Shown here: positions 1-7,571 of the stretch, one piece after another
Position numbering within the stretch: the first letter of the stretch is position 1
How the letters are laid out: every line of letters begins with the position of its first letter
Origin: CAZJNX01 sp964547415
Lineage (GTDB): Bacteria > Pseudomonadota > Alphaproteobacteria > Rhizobiales > Amorphaceae
Assembly: GCA_964547415.1 (NCBI GenBank)
Contig: CAZJNX010000129.1
Location: forward strand, 1 to 13,971
Length of the DNA stretch: 13,971 bases
Direction: 5' to 3'
The notes under the pieces: generated by a model
What the model saw: the letters and a program-made list of their open reading frames with translations, nothing else
Database searches by the model: none
Told to the model about the DNA's origin: nothing
Position numbers and translations under genes: made by a program

Positions 1-780
1 AGCCACGTCGCGCGCGGCGAGCCCCGCACCCGCCACAGGAAGCGTGCCGAGGCCGAGGCGCGCGAGACGGGCACCGAGATCGGCGACTGCATCGACTGCA
101 ACGCCTGCGTCGTGGTCTGCCCCGCCGGCATCGACATCCGCGACGGGCAGCAGCTGCCCTGCATCACCTGCGGCCTGTGCATAGACGCCTGCAACGAGGT
201 GATGGACAAGATCGGCCAGAAGCGCGGCCTCATTTCCTATTCGACGCTCATCGACTACGCCGACAACACGACCCGCGCGAAGACGGACGGGATCGCCGCC
301 GCCCGCGCCGCCCAGGTGACGCCCACCTGGCGGGAGGCGGTGCGCCCGCGCACGCTCATCTACTTCGGCGTCTGGTCGCTCATCGGCCTCGTGATGCTCT
401 ACACGCTGTTCGACCGGGACCGGCTCGGCATCACCGTCGCCCACGACCGCAACCCACGCTATGTCGCCCTCGCCGACGGCTCGATCCGCAACGGCTACAC
501 GCTCAAGATCCTCAACATGGAGGCCGAGCCGCGCCAGTTCGACCTCGGTCTCGAGGGCCTGCCGGGCGGGGCCATGTGGTCGCCCGCCCTCGACATGGAG
601 CCGGCCAACCGCTTCGCCGTCACGGTGCCGGCCAACCAGGTGCGCGAGCTGCGCGTGTTCGTGTCGGCCGACCCCGACGACCTCGCCACGGTCCCCGAGC
701 CCTTCACCTTCCGCGTCTTCGAGATCGGCGGCCGCAACGAGAGCGCCGACTACGAGGCCATGTTCGAGGCACCCCGATGA
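1..780 (+). CDS. ccoG: CcoG/FixG, cbb3 oxidase assembly ferredoxin-like protein (3' part only)
   Basis: The 5' part lies outside the window; 259 residues remain, against roughly 480 for the family. Two 4-cysteine clusters of ferredoxin type are visible, CxxCxxCxxxCP at fragment residues 30-41 and CxxCxxCxxxC at 54-64, which would bind two 4Fe-4S clusters. A membrane helix follows at about residues 118-136 (LIYFGVWSLIGLVMLYTLF). The rest is an extra-cytoplasmic beta-rich C-terminal domain of FixG type (NGYTLKILNMEAEPRQFDL). Family knowledge: CcoG is a membrane iron-sulfur protein with cupric reductase activity that helps copper delivery to cbb3 oxidase. The stop codon overlaps the fixH start (ATGA, 777-780), so the two are probably translationally coupled. 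Identification is firm from the cysteine pattern, the topology and the fixH-ccoI-ccoS context. Confidence 0.95.
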   Translation, partial: SHVARGEPRTRHRKRAEAEARETGTEIGDCIDCNACVVVCPAGIDIRDGQQLPCITCGLCIDACNEVMDKIGQKRGLISYSTLIDYADNTTRAKTDGIAAARAAQVTPTWREAVRPRTLIYFGVWSLIGLVMLYTLFDRDRLGITVAHDRNPRYVALADGSIRNGYTLKILNMEAEPRQFDLGLEGLPGGAMWSPALDMEPANRFAVTVPANQVRELRVFVSADPDDLATVPEPFTFRVFEIGGRNESADYEAMFEAPR

Positions 781-1271
781 GCCGGACCGAGATCGCCCGC
801 TTCCTGTCCTTCCGCCCGTTCACCGGCCGGCACATGCTGTTCTTCATGTGCTCCTTCTTCGGGGTGGTGATCGCGGTGAACCTGTTCATGGCGACGATGG
901 CCGCGAAGAGCTGGACCGGCCTCATCGCCCGGAACGGCTACATCGCCACCCAGCTCATGAGCCAGCGGGAGGCGCGGGAGGCCGCCGCCGTCGCCGCGGG
1001 CTGGCAGCTCTCGGCCACCATGGCGGACGGGAGCATCGTCGTCGCCGCCCTCGACGGGGCGGGCCGGCCGATCCACAGCGCCGCCCTCGTCGCGGACGTG
1101 GAGCGCCCCGTCATGGACAAGGACGACCGGCCGGTGACCCTCGAGGCCGTGGGCGCCGGGCGCTACCGGCTGGTGGAGGCGCTCGCCCCGGGCCGGTGGT
1201 TCCTCGACGTCACGGTGACGGCGGACGACATGGAGCTCACCCGCCGCTTCTCCTTCGTCGTGGACGGCTGA
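777..1271 (+). CDS. fixH: FixH family protein, cbb3 oxidase maturation
   Basis: This is a 164-residue single-pass membrane protein. A short cytoplasmic N-terminus ends in RPFTGRHM. One long hydrophobic helix follows at residues 20-42, then a periplasmic domain that opens with the family-typical 'KSWTGLIARNGYIATQ' segment. The start is the ATG in the ATGA overlap with ccoG; it is chosen because it places the helix and the RPFTGRH segment where FixH proteins have them, and an in-frame reading further upstream only shadows ccoG. FixH is needed for assembly of active cbb3 oxidase and is thought to work with the copper ATPase encoded next. Its exact biochemical role is not settled. It ends one base before ccoI, which supports one transcript. 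Confidence 0.93.
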   Translation: MSRTEIARFLSFRPFTGRHMLFFMCSFFGVVIAVNLFMATMAAKSWTGLIARNGYIATQLMSQREAREAAAVAAGWQLSATMADGSIVVAALDGAGRPIHSAALVADVERPVMDKDDRPVTLEAVGAGRYRLVEALAPGRWFLDVTVTADDMELTRRFSFVVDG

Positions 1272-1272
1272 C

Positions 1273-3567
1273 ATGGGCTGCTGCGGCGATTCGGGCTCCG
1301 CGGAAGCGGCGGGCGGGCGGCCGTCGAGCGACCTCGACGGCGCGGTGGAGACGCGCGGCGGCGCCTTCCACCTCGACCTGTCGGTGCCCGACATCTCCTG
1401 CGCGGCCTGCATCGGGCGGATCGAGGGGGCGCTTGCGAAGCTCCCCGGCCTCGAGCGGGCGCGGGTCAACTTCGGCGCCCGCCGCGTCGCCCTCGACTGG
1501 ACCGACCCCGCCTTCGACCCGGCCGACGCCCTCGCCCTCCTCGCCGACCTCGGCTACCCGGCCCGCCCCTGGCGCGCGTCCGGCGAGGCGGCGGACGACG
1601 ACCCCAAGGGCCGCGCGCTCCTGCGCGCCACCGCCGTGTCGGGCTTCGCGGCGATGAACGTGATGCTCCTGTCTGTCTCGGTCTGGGCCGGGGCGGACGG
1701 GGCGACCAAGGACTTCCTCCACTGGTTCGCCGCCCTCATCGCCCTGCCGGCGGTGGTCTACGCCGGGAGGCCCTTCTTCCGCTCGGCGATCGCCGGGCTC
1801 TCGCGCGGGCAGCTCAACATGGACGTGCCGATCTCCCTCGGCGTCGTCCTCGCCTCGGGCCTCAGCCTCTACGAGACCGCCTTCGGCACCGCCGACACCT
1901 ACTTCGAGGCGGCGATCACGCTCCTGTTCTTCCTGCTGGTCGGGCGCACCCTCGACCACTTCACCCGCGAGAGGGCCCGCGGGGCGGTGGCGGCGCTCGC
2001 GCGCCTTGCCCCGCGCACCGCCCGCCGCGTCGCGGGGGAGGGGCTCGAGACGGTGGCGATCGACGAGATCCTCCCGGGCGACACCGTGGAGGTCGCCGCC
2101 GGCGAGCGGGTGCCCGCCGACGGGACGCTGCTCGCCGACCGCGCCCTCGCCTTCGACCGCTCGCTCGTGAGCGGGGAGGGGGACCCGGTGCCGGTGCGCC
2201 CGGGCGAGACGGTGCTCGCCGGCACCCTCGCCCTCGACGGGCCGGTGCGGCTGTCCGTGCTGAGGCCTGCGGAGGAGAGCTTCCTCGCCGACATGCGCCG
2301 CATGATGGCGGCGGCCGAGGACGTGCGCTCCGCACCCATGCGGATCGCCGAGCGCGCGGCGCGGCTCTACGCGCCCGTCGTCCACATCGTCGCGATCCTC
2401 GCCTGCCTTGGCTGGCTGGCCGCCGGGGCGTCCTTCTACACGGCCCTGTCCATCGCGATCGTCGTCCTCATCATCACCTGCCCGTGCGCGCTGGCCCTTG
2501 CGGTGCCGGCCGTGCAGGTGGTGGCGAGCGAACGGCTCTTCCGCAGCGGCGTCGCGCTCAAGGACGGCCTTGCCCTCGAGCGGATGCGCGCCGTCACCCA
2601 CGTCGTGTTCGACAAGACGGGCACCCTCACGATCCCCCGCGTCGCCGACCCGGAGGCGGTGGGGGACGAGGCGCTCGCCGCCGCCGCGGCCCTCGCCCGC
2701 CACTCCTCCCACCCCGCCGCCCGCGCCGTGGTGGCGGCCGCCGCCGAGCGGGGGCTTGCCCTGCCCGCCACCCGCGGCGCGCGGGAGGAGCGGGGGAACG
2801 GCGTGGAAGGGATCGTCGCGGGCCGTGCCATGCGGCTCGGTCGCGCCGCCTGGGCCTCCGGCGCGGCCGCGGACGGGGAGGGGGCGTCCGGGCTCGTCAT
2901 CGCCGCCGACGGGGCGCGGCCCGTGCCCATCCGCCTCGCCGAGCGGCTGAGGCCCGGCGCGGCCGAGACGGTGGCGGCCCTTAGGCGGGACGGGCTGTCG
3001 GTCTCCATCCTGTCGGGCGACCGGGCGGGCGCCGTCGCCGCCGTCGCCGCCGCCCTCGACGTCGCGGACTGGCGCGCGGGCGTCGCCCCCGCCGACAAGC
3101 TCGCGGCTCTCGAGGCGCGCGCCGCCGACGGGGAACGGGTGCTGATGGTGGGCGACGGCATCAACGACGGACCCGCCCTCGCGGCCGCCCACGCCTCCAT
3201 GTCTCCCGCCGAAGGGGCGGACCTGTCGCGCACGGCCGCGGACATGGTGCTGATGGGCGAACGGCTCGACGGGGCGTGGATCGCCTGGCGCACGGCGCGG
3301 GCCGCCCACCGGCACGTGGTGCAGAACTTCGCGATCGCGCTCCTCTACAACGTGGTGGCGATCCCGCTCGCCTGCGCGGGGCTGGTGACGCCGCTCATCG
3401 CCGCCCTCGCCATGTCGAGCTCGTCGATCCTCGTCACCCTCAACGCCCTGAGGCTGCGCCTCGCCGTGCCCGCGGCCGCCCCCGCCGCCCGCCCTGCTGC
3501 GCCGGGCGAGGGCGCTGGCGCATCCGCGCCGCCGACGGGCGTTCCGGAGCGGGCGGCGACCGCCTGA
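1273..3567 (+). CDS. ccoI: CcoI/FixI, copper-transporting P1B-type ATPase
   Basis: This 764-residue protein has the full CPx-ATPase layout. An N-terminal cysteine pair (MGCCGDSG) precedes a heavy-metal-associated domain with the metal site CAAC at residues 43-46. Hydrophobic helices follow, then an actuator-loop motif SGEGDP, the intramembrane metal site CPC at 403-405, the phosphorylation site DKTGT from D447, an S-H-P nucleotide-binding motif (SSHPAARA), the hinge GDGINDGPAL from residue 627, and a last helix with SSSILVTLNALRL. CcoI pumps copper across the inner membrane for the CuB centre of cbb3 oxidase rather than for bulk copper resistance; the fixGHIS context decides this over CopA. 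All catalytic motifs are intact. The C-terminal 30 or so residues form an Ala/Pro-rich tail of unclear role. The ATG lies one base after the fixH stop. Confidence 0.96.
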   Translation: MGCCGDSGSAEAAGGRPSSDLDGAVETRGGAFHLDLSVPDISCAACIGRIEGALAKLPGLERARVNFGARRVALDWTDPAFDPADALALLADLGYPARPWRASGEAADDDPKGRALLRATAVSGFAAMNVMLLSVSVWAGADGATKDFLHWFAALIALPAVVYAGRPFFRSAIAGLSRGQLNMDVPISLGVVLASGLSLYETAFGTADTYFEAAITLLFFLLVGRTLDHFTRERARGAVAALARLAPRTARRVAGEGLETVAIDEILPGDTVEVAAGERVPADGTLLADRALAFDRSLVSGEGDPVPVRPGETVLAGTLALDGPVRLSVLRPAEESFLADMRRMMAAAEDVRSAPMRIAERAARLYAPVVHIVAILACLGWLAAGASFYTALSIAIVVLIITCPCALALAVPAVQVVASERLFRSGVALKDGLALERMRAVTHVVFDKTGTLTIPRVADPEAVGDEALAAAAALARHSSHPAARAVVAAAAERGLALPATRGAREERGNGVEGIVAGRAMRLGRAAWASGAAADGEGASGLVIAADGARPVPIRLAERLRPGAAETVAALRRDGLSVSILSGDRAGAVAAVAAALDVADWRAGVAPADKLAALEARAADGERVLMVGDGINDGPALAAAHASMSPAEGADLSRTAADMVLMGERLDGAWIAWRTARAAHRHVVQNFAIALLYNVVAIPLACAGLVTPLIAALAMSSSSILVTLNALRLRLAVPAAAPAARPAAPGEGAGASAPPTGVPERAATA

Positions 3568-3574
3568 GGCCATT

Positions 3575-3601
3575 GCCGGCGACGCCCGACGCGCCGCCGG
3601 C
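3575..3601 (+). other. Stem-loop between ccoI and ccoS
   Basis: GCCGGCG at 3575-3581 pairs perfectly with CGCCGGC at 3595-3601 across a 13-base loop, followed by only a short T-rich stretch (CTTT). It could attenuate or stabilise the transcript before ccoS. In DNA this GC-rich, short perfect pairings occur by chance, so confidence is low. Confidence 0.25.
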
Positions 3602-3618
3602 CTTTCGGGAGGGCCCGG

Positions 3619-3855
3619 ATGACCAACCTCCTCTTCCTCATTCCCGTGGCGCTCGCCCTCGGCGGGCTCGGCCTCCTCGCCTTCCTGTGGTCGGTCCGCA
3701 CGGGCCAGTACGAGGACCTCGAGGGCGCGAGCCGGCGCATCCTGCTCGACGACCGCCCGCCCGGGGACCTGCCCACGGAGGCGGACGGGGAGGGCGCGGG
3801 CCGCCCGGGGGGCGGAACCGGGGACGAGGCTTCCGACGGTCGGCCGCGCCGCTGA
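3619..3855 (+). CDS. ccoS: CcoS, small cbb3 oxidase maturation protein
   Basis: This 78-residue protein begins with a membrane helix (residues 4-26, with GGLGLLAFLWSVRTGQY). It continues into the family signature 'GQYEDLEGASRRILLDD', and the tail is acidic and glycine-rich. CcoS is required for insertion of heme b and copper into the cbb3 catalytic subunit in Rhodobacter-type systems. The start is supported by a purine-rich GGGAGGG at 3607-3613. It sits 51 bases after ccoI and completes the ccoGHIS set. The C-terminal 30 residues are low complexity, as usual for this family. Confidence 0.93.
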   Translation: MTNLLFLIPVALALGGLGLLAFLWSVRTGQYEDLEGASRRILLDDRPPGDLPTEADGEGAGRPGGGTGDEASDGRPRR

Positions 3856-4057
3856 CGGATCTGCATCCGGAAGTTGCATCGGGCCCGGCGATGGTCGATT
3901 GACTGCCGTCACGGTTGTGTCATCCTGAGCCTGCGCGCCGCGGTTCTTCCGGAACCGGGGGCCGAGGCGGGCGTTCCCGCGACGGTTTTCGAGGGGTCTC
4001 ACGCGATTGTGATCGTGGCGACCTCCCGATCGGCATGGATCATGCTAGGCTTCGCCG
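3856..4057 (+). promoter_or_regulatory. Intergenic region with weak promoter candidate for the DUF1194 gene
   Basis: This 202-bp gap begins with a small hairpin (CGGAT 3856-3860, ATCCG 3865-3869, 4-base loop). Farther on, an inverted repeat TCAC-N6-GTGA lies at 3999-4012. A -10-like CATGCT lies at 4041-4046 inside the string ATGCTAGG. A poor -35 match, TGGCGA, lies at 4016-4021 with a 19-base spacer. The same GCTAGG string appears in the candidate tssF promoter. If it is real, the transcript would start only a few bases before the ATG at 4058. There is no classic FNR box (TTGAT-N4-ATCAA). Confidence 0.25.
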
Positions 4058-5062
4058 ATGAGAGGTCCGCCACACACCCGCGAGCGCCCCCGGGGCGCCG
4101 CCAGCCCGCCCGCCGTCGGTGCCGACGGCCTGGCGCCGGGGCCGGACGACGGCCCGACGACATCGCCGGCGGCGGCGCCGCACGCCGCCGCCCGCACCGG
4201 CCGGCTGCGGGCTGCCCGCCGCCGCGCCGCCGGGGTTCTCGCCGGCCTCGCCACTGTCGCGGCCGCGCTCCTCCTCGCGCCCGCACCCGCCCGCGCGGTG
4301 GAAGAGGTCGTGGACCTCGAGCTCGTCCTCGCGGTGGACGTGTCGTGGTCCATGGACATCGAGGAGCAGATCCTCCAGCGGGAGGGGTACGTCGCCGCCT
4401 TCCGCCACCCGGAGGTGATCGCCGCCATCGGCTCGGGCGAGTGGGGGCGGATCGCCGTGACCTACGTGGAGTGGGCGGGCGTCGGCCTCCACAGGACCCG
4501 CGTGCCGTGGATGGTGGTGGAGGACGCGGCGACGGCGGACGCCTTCGCCACCCGCCTCGCCGCAGCGCCCATGGGGCGCCTGCGCCGCACCTCCATCAGC
4601 TCAGCCCTCGACATGGTCGCCCCCCTTTTCGAGGAGAACGCGGTGGAGGGCATGCGCCGCGTCGTCGACATCTCGGGCGACGGGCCGAACAACATGGGCG
4701 GCCCGGTGGAGGTGGCGCGGGACCGGCTGATCGAGCAGGGCATCACCGTCAACGGCCTGCCGATCATGCTGAAGCGCCCGACGGCCGGCAGCTTCTTCCA
4801 GATCGCCGACCTCGACGTCTACTACGAGGACTGCGTGATCGGCGGCGCGGGCGCCTTCGTCATCACCGTGACGGAGCGGGCCGAGTTCGCCGACGCCATC
4901 CGCCGCAAGCTCGTCCTCGAGATCGCGGGCCTCGTCCCGAACGACGCCCCGGACCTGCCGGTGATGCGCGCGGGCTTCAGGCACCTCCTGGAGGAGGAGC
5001 CGCGGATCGACTGCATGATCGGCGAGAAGCTCTGGAACAAGTGGCAGCACGGCCGCTGGTGA
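4058..5062 (+). CDS. DUF1194 exported von Willebrand A-like protein
   Basis: This 334-residue protein has a long Pro/Ala/Arg-rich N-terminus. A typical export signal follows: arginines at 49-56, a hydrophobic core at about 59-74 and a likely cleavage site after APARA at residue 80. The mature part opens with a VWA-like metal-binding motif, D94-V-S96-W-S98. It also has a TSISSAL segment (178-184) and an acidic loop DISGDGPNN (204-212), as in metal-ion-dependent adhesion sites. Cysteines 259 and 319 could form a disulfide in the periplasm. The mature length of about 254 matches DUF1194, known mainly in Alphaproteobacteria and without a settled function. The ATG at 4058 is the only ATG available. 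It gives about 48 extra residues before the signal peptide, so the true start could be a non-ATG codon nearer residue 50. It appears to be a single-gene unit. Confidence 0.88.
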   Translation: MRGPPHTRERPRGAASPPAVGADGLAPGPDDGPTTSPAAAPHAAARTGRLRAARRRAAGVLAGLATVAAALLLAPAPARAVEEVVDLELVLAVDVSWSMDIEEQILQREGYVAAFRHPEVIAAIGSGEWGRIAVTYVEWAGVGLHRTRVPWMVVEDAATADAFATRLAAAPMGRLRRTSISSALDMVAPLFEENAVEGMRRVVDISGDGPNNMGGPVEVARDRLIEQGITVNGLPIMLKRPTAGSFFQIADLDVYYEDCVIGGAGAFVITVTERAEFADAIRRKLVLEIAGLVPNDAPDLPVMRAGFRHLLEEEPRIDCMIGEKLWNKWQHGRW

Positions 5063-5202
5063 GGGGAACCGTCGGCCGAAGATCGCGCCGGCCGCGGCAC
5101 CGGGCCGTCGAGCCGCCGCTGCGGCTTTGCGCGGGCACTTCTCTCCCGGCCGCCGGGTCAGGGGCGTTCCGGCCCCGCGAGGGCGCCGTTCCGCTGGCCG
5201 GC
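5063..5202. other. Gene-free GC-rich leader to the repeat array
   Basis: No gene is supported here. The reading frames that cross this stretch are low-complexity Arg/Pro/Ala strings and resemble no family I recognise. I see no clear terminator for the DUF1194 gene. The last part may be a diverged extension of the adjacent tandem repeat, but similarity is clear only from about 5203. Confidence 0.5.
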
Positions 5203-5670
5203 GCGGCCGGAAAGGGACCCTCGCCGCGCCGGTGATCCCCGGAAGTCCCGCGGGCGGTCGCGCCGTCACGGCGTGCCCCCGCCTTGCCCGGGCCGCGCCG
5301 CAAGGCGGCCCCGCCGCGACGGCGGCCGGAAAGGGACCCTCGCCGCGCCGGTGATCCCCGGAAGATCCCGCGCGCGGTCGCGCCGTCACGGCGTGCCCCC
5401 GCCTTGCCCGGGCCGCGCCGCAAGGCGGCCCCGCCGCGACGGCGGCCGGAAAGGGACCCTCGCCGCGCCGGTGATCCCCGGAAGATCCCGCGCGCGGTCG
5501 CGCCGTCACGGCGTGCGCCACCCTTGCCCGGGCTGCGCCGCAAGGCGGCCTCGCCGCGACGGCGGCCCGAAAGGGACCCGCGCCGCGCCGGTGATCCCCG
5601 GAAGGTCCCGCGCGCGGTCGCGCCGTCACGGCGTGCCCCCGCCTTGCCCGGGCCGCCTCGCAAGGCCGCC
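5203..5670. repeat. 120-bp tandem repeat array, about four copies
   Basis: Units lie at 5281-5400, 5401-5520 and 5521-5640, with a partial copy before (about 5203-5280, carrying a one-base deletion near 5255) and a partial copy after (about 5641-5670). The first two full units differ at only two positions. The third differs at several, so the array shows both recent and older duplication. Each unit holds the palindrome CGCCGTCACGGCG, at 5261, 5381, 5501 and 5621, exactly 120 bp apart. Each also holds a hairpin CCTTGC...GCAAGG; in the first full unit the stem is 9 bp (5279-5287 with 5300-5308). Because 120 is a multiple of three, every frame shows a 40-residue repeat. None looks like a protein, so I treat the array as non-coding. 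It is not a CRISPR: there are no unique spacers. Confidence 0.95.
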
Positions 5671-5679
5671 CAACGGCGG

Positions 5680-5713
5680 CCCGCGCCCACCCGCGGCCCG
5701 CGCCCACCCGCGG
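5680..5713. repeat. 17-bp tandem duplication
   Basis: CCCGCGCCCACCCGCGG occurs twice head to tail at 5680-5696 and 5697-5713, just after the end of the 120-bp array. It suggests that the region is prone to replication slippage. Confidence 0.9.
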
Positions 5714-5851
5714 CCGGGGCCTGTGGCCGTTGCCCGTCCTCGCCACGACGATCCGGTTCGTTCCTTCCGCCGATGGCTTGTGTGGCGGCCGAAAGCGCCG
5801 GATAGGGTCGGCCTGTCCGGTGGCAGGCGCCGGCCCCGGGGAGGACAGGCG

Positions 5852-7219
5852 ATGGCCACCGGATCCGGCGACCCGCTCGTGCCCGCGCGCACGCCCTACA
5901 GCTACGGCGTCGGGATCAACTACGAGACGTGGGAGGTCGGCCGCACCGGCTACAGCATTCCCGCCGACGTCGGCCAGACGCTGAAGGACTTCCGCCTCAT
6001 CCGCACCTACCACGACGTCGCCACCTACGACATGGCGAGGCCGACGATCGACCCGACCCAGAAGCAGCTGATCGACGCGATCCGCGGCAAGGCGGGCGTC
6101 GAGCTCGTCATGGGCACCCTCAACAGCGCCCTCTTCCAGGGCGGCGCGGGCAACTGGACGCCCGGCCTCATGACGAGCCGCACCTACACCGACGCGTGGG
6201 TGAAGATGCTCGTCGACGCGTTCGGCTCGAGGGACCACGTCAAGGCCCACCTGAAGACGATCCTGCTCGCCAACGAGATCGACATCAACGGCCCGAACCC
6301 CGCGACGGAGCCCGCCGCGTTCGGCCGCTACATGAACGACTGGATCCCGGCCGCCTTCGACAACCTGAAGGCCTCTCTCGCCAAGGCCGGCCTCGGCACC
6401 ATCCCGGTCACCACCAGCCTCGCCGCCTACGGCCCCGGCAACCAGATCGCCAACGGCATCCCGGCCCACTTCGCCGAGAACTGGCCCGCCCGATGGAACG
6501 GCGGCGAGGCCTTCGCCATGTACAACCACTACCCGCCCGCCGGGCCCACCGACTTCGGCGACGTGATCGGCTACTCCAACCAGGCGGTGCGCACCGTCCC
6601 GAACAACGACGTCTACATCGGCGAGACCGGCTATTCCGCCTTCTACGGCGCGGGCAAGCAGGCCTCGATCTACCAGCAGATGTTCCGCTGGCTGGACGGC
6701 CAGCACGCCGACGGCGGCCACACGATCCCGCTGTTCGCCTTCATGGCCTTCGACCGCCCGAACGACGGGCAGCCGGCCGAGCGCCAGTTCGGCATCTACG
6801 AGACGCGCCCGAACGGCGAGCCCGGCGGCCTCGAGGACCACCTCGCCGGGCTGATCCCCGACTGGGTCGACGAGCCCGCGGGCCGCCCCGGCAAGGCCGC
6901 CGACGCCGTCTACGGCACCGCCGCGAACGAGACGCTCGCCGCCCGGGGCGGCGACGACATCGTGATGGCGGGCGAGGGCAACGACCGCGTGCGCGCGGGC
7001 CGGGGCGACGACCTCGTCTTCGCGGGCGCCGGCAACGACCTCCTCGCCGGCCAGAAGGGCGATGACAGCCTGCGCGGGGACGCTCGCCTTCGCGGGCGCG
7101 GCAACGGTCGCGGCCTGCCTCCTCGCCCTGCCGGCGATGCTCGCGGCCGACGGGCCGGCCCTCACGGTGTACGCGGCGGTCTTCTTCCCTCGTCGGGGCG
7201 GTGGAGGCGGCCAACGTGA
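5852..7219 (+). CDS. GH17-like (clan GH-A) glycoside hydrolase with truncated RTX tail
   Basis: The start at 5852 has a strong ribosome site, GGGGAGG at 5838-5844. Residues 10 to about 340 resemble a TIM-barrel glucanase: GVGINYETW near the N-terminus, LLANEID with probable acid/base E142, MYNHYPP, IGETGYS with probable nucleophile E258, and FAFMAFDRP. The 116-residue spacing of the two glutamates fits clan GH-A. Five RTX calcium-binding nonapeptides follow at 366-410 (GGDDIVMAG, EGNDRVRAG, RGDDLVFAG, AGNDLLAGQ, KGDDSLRGD). There is no Sec signal, so export by a type I system would be expected for the intact protein. After D410 the reading becomes Arg/Gly-rich and runs 45 residues to a chance stop at 7217-7219. 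Here another frame carries a hydrophobic coding pattern. The native C-terminus, including the secretion signal, is therefore missing. Substrate is inferred only (beta-glucan type); the exact family could be another GH-A member. Confidence 0.72.
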   Translation: MATGSGDPLVPARTPYSYGVGINYETWEVGRTGYSIPADVGQTLKDFRLIRTYHDVATYDMARPTIDPTQKQLIDAIRGKAGVELVMGTLNSALFQGGAGNWTPGLMTSRTYTDAWVKMLVDAFGSRDHVKAHLKTILLANEIDINGPNPATEPAAFGRYMNDWIPAAFDNLKASLAKAGLGTIPVTTSLAAYGPGNQIANGIPAHFAENWPARWNGGEAFAMYNHYPPAGPTDFGDVIGYSNQAVRTVPNNDVYIGETGYSAFYGAGKQASIYQQMFRWLDGQHADGGHTIPLFAFMAFDRPNDGQPAERQFGIYETRPNGEPGGLEDHLAGLIPDWVDEPAGRPGKAADAVYGTAANETLAARGGDDIVMAGEGNDRVRAGRGDDLVFAGAGNDLLAGQKGDDSLRGDARLRGRGNGRGLPPRPAGDARGRRAGPHGVRGGLLPSSGRWRRPT

Positions 7220-7461
7220 TCGGCCGGCTCGGCGACTTCCGCGCCCATGCGGCCCCCGCGGACCGGGCGCCGGGCACGGTCCTCACCACCGCCGTCGTGG
7301 ACCCCGCCGCGGGCGCCATGGTCGTCCTCCTCGGCGTCCTCGCCCACCTCGACGGCGGCGCCGCCGGAGTCCTCCGTCTCCTCGCCATGGGCGGGGCGGG
7401 CATTCTCCTGTGCCCGTCCCTGCCGCTCCCGGCGTCCCCCGCCGCCCCCCGCTCTCCCTGA
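7077..7461 (+). pseudogene. Remnant of a small membrane protein, frameshifted and 5'-truncated
   Basis: From about 7077, the frame of the downstream yicC reads as hydrophobic protein with GC-rich third positions (TLAFAGAATVAACLLALPAM, then LTVYAAVFF). Near 7187 the pattern moves by one base. The next frame reads LVGAVEAANVIGRLGDF, then a second hydrophobic stretch (GAMVVLLGVL, LLAMGGAGILL), and stops at 7459-7461. Dropping one C from the CCC at 7187-7189 joins the two pieces as YAAVFF-LVGAVEAANVIG. I do not recognise the family. The first piece begins exactly where the RTX repeats stop, so the 5' end was probably lost in the same event. An ATG at 7062 in the first frame might be a true start, but it lies inside the RTX coding sequence. 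Confidence 0.5.
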
Positions 7462-7495
7462 CGGACGCTCCGCTGGCCGCGGAAATGCACGACGG

Positions 7496-7510
7496 CCCCG
7501 CCGGGCGGGG
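7496..7510 (+). terminator. Short GC hairpin upstream of yicC
   Basis: CCCCGC (7496-7501) pairs with GCGGGG (7505-7510) around a 3-base loop, followed by TTGCG. It could end transcription from the decayed region before yicC. There is no T-run, so this is a weak call. Confidence 0.3.
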
Positions 7511-7571
7511 TTGCGCGTCCCGGTCGTCCGGCGCAGGACAGGTGATCGCCGGAAGACACGGGAAGGAGCCG

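Noticed and set aside
3906..3914. CCGTCACGG, matching the core of the palindrome in the 120-bp array
   Set aside because: It is only 9 bases and lacks the flanking repeat sequence, so chance in GC-rich DNA is enough to explain it.
1237..4002. A 921-codon minus-strand open frame opposite ccoI and ccoS
   Set aside because: It is antisense to fully conserved ccoI and ccoS motifs, is Arg/Gly/His-rich low complexity, and arises because stops are rare in GC-rich DNA.
5203..5670. CRISPR array
   Set aside because: The units are 120 bp and nearly identical over their full length, with no short repeats alternating with unique spacers and no cas genes nearby.
5273..5851. A repeat-coded protein extension upstream of the GH17-like gene, in the same frame
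   Set aside because: The frame is open only because the 120-bp unit is a multiple of three without stops. The Arg/Pro repeats resemble no protein, and a strong ribosome site marks the start at 5852.
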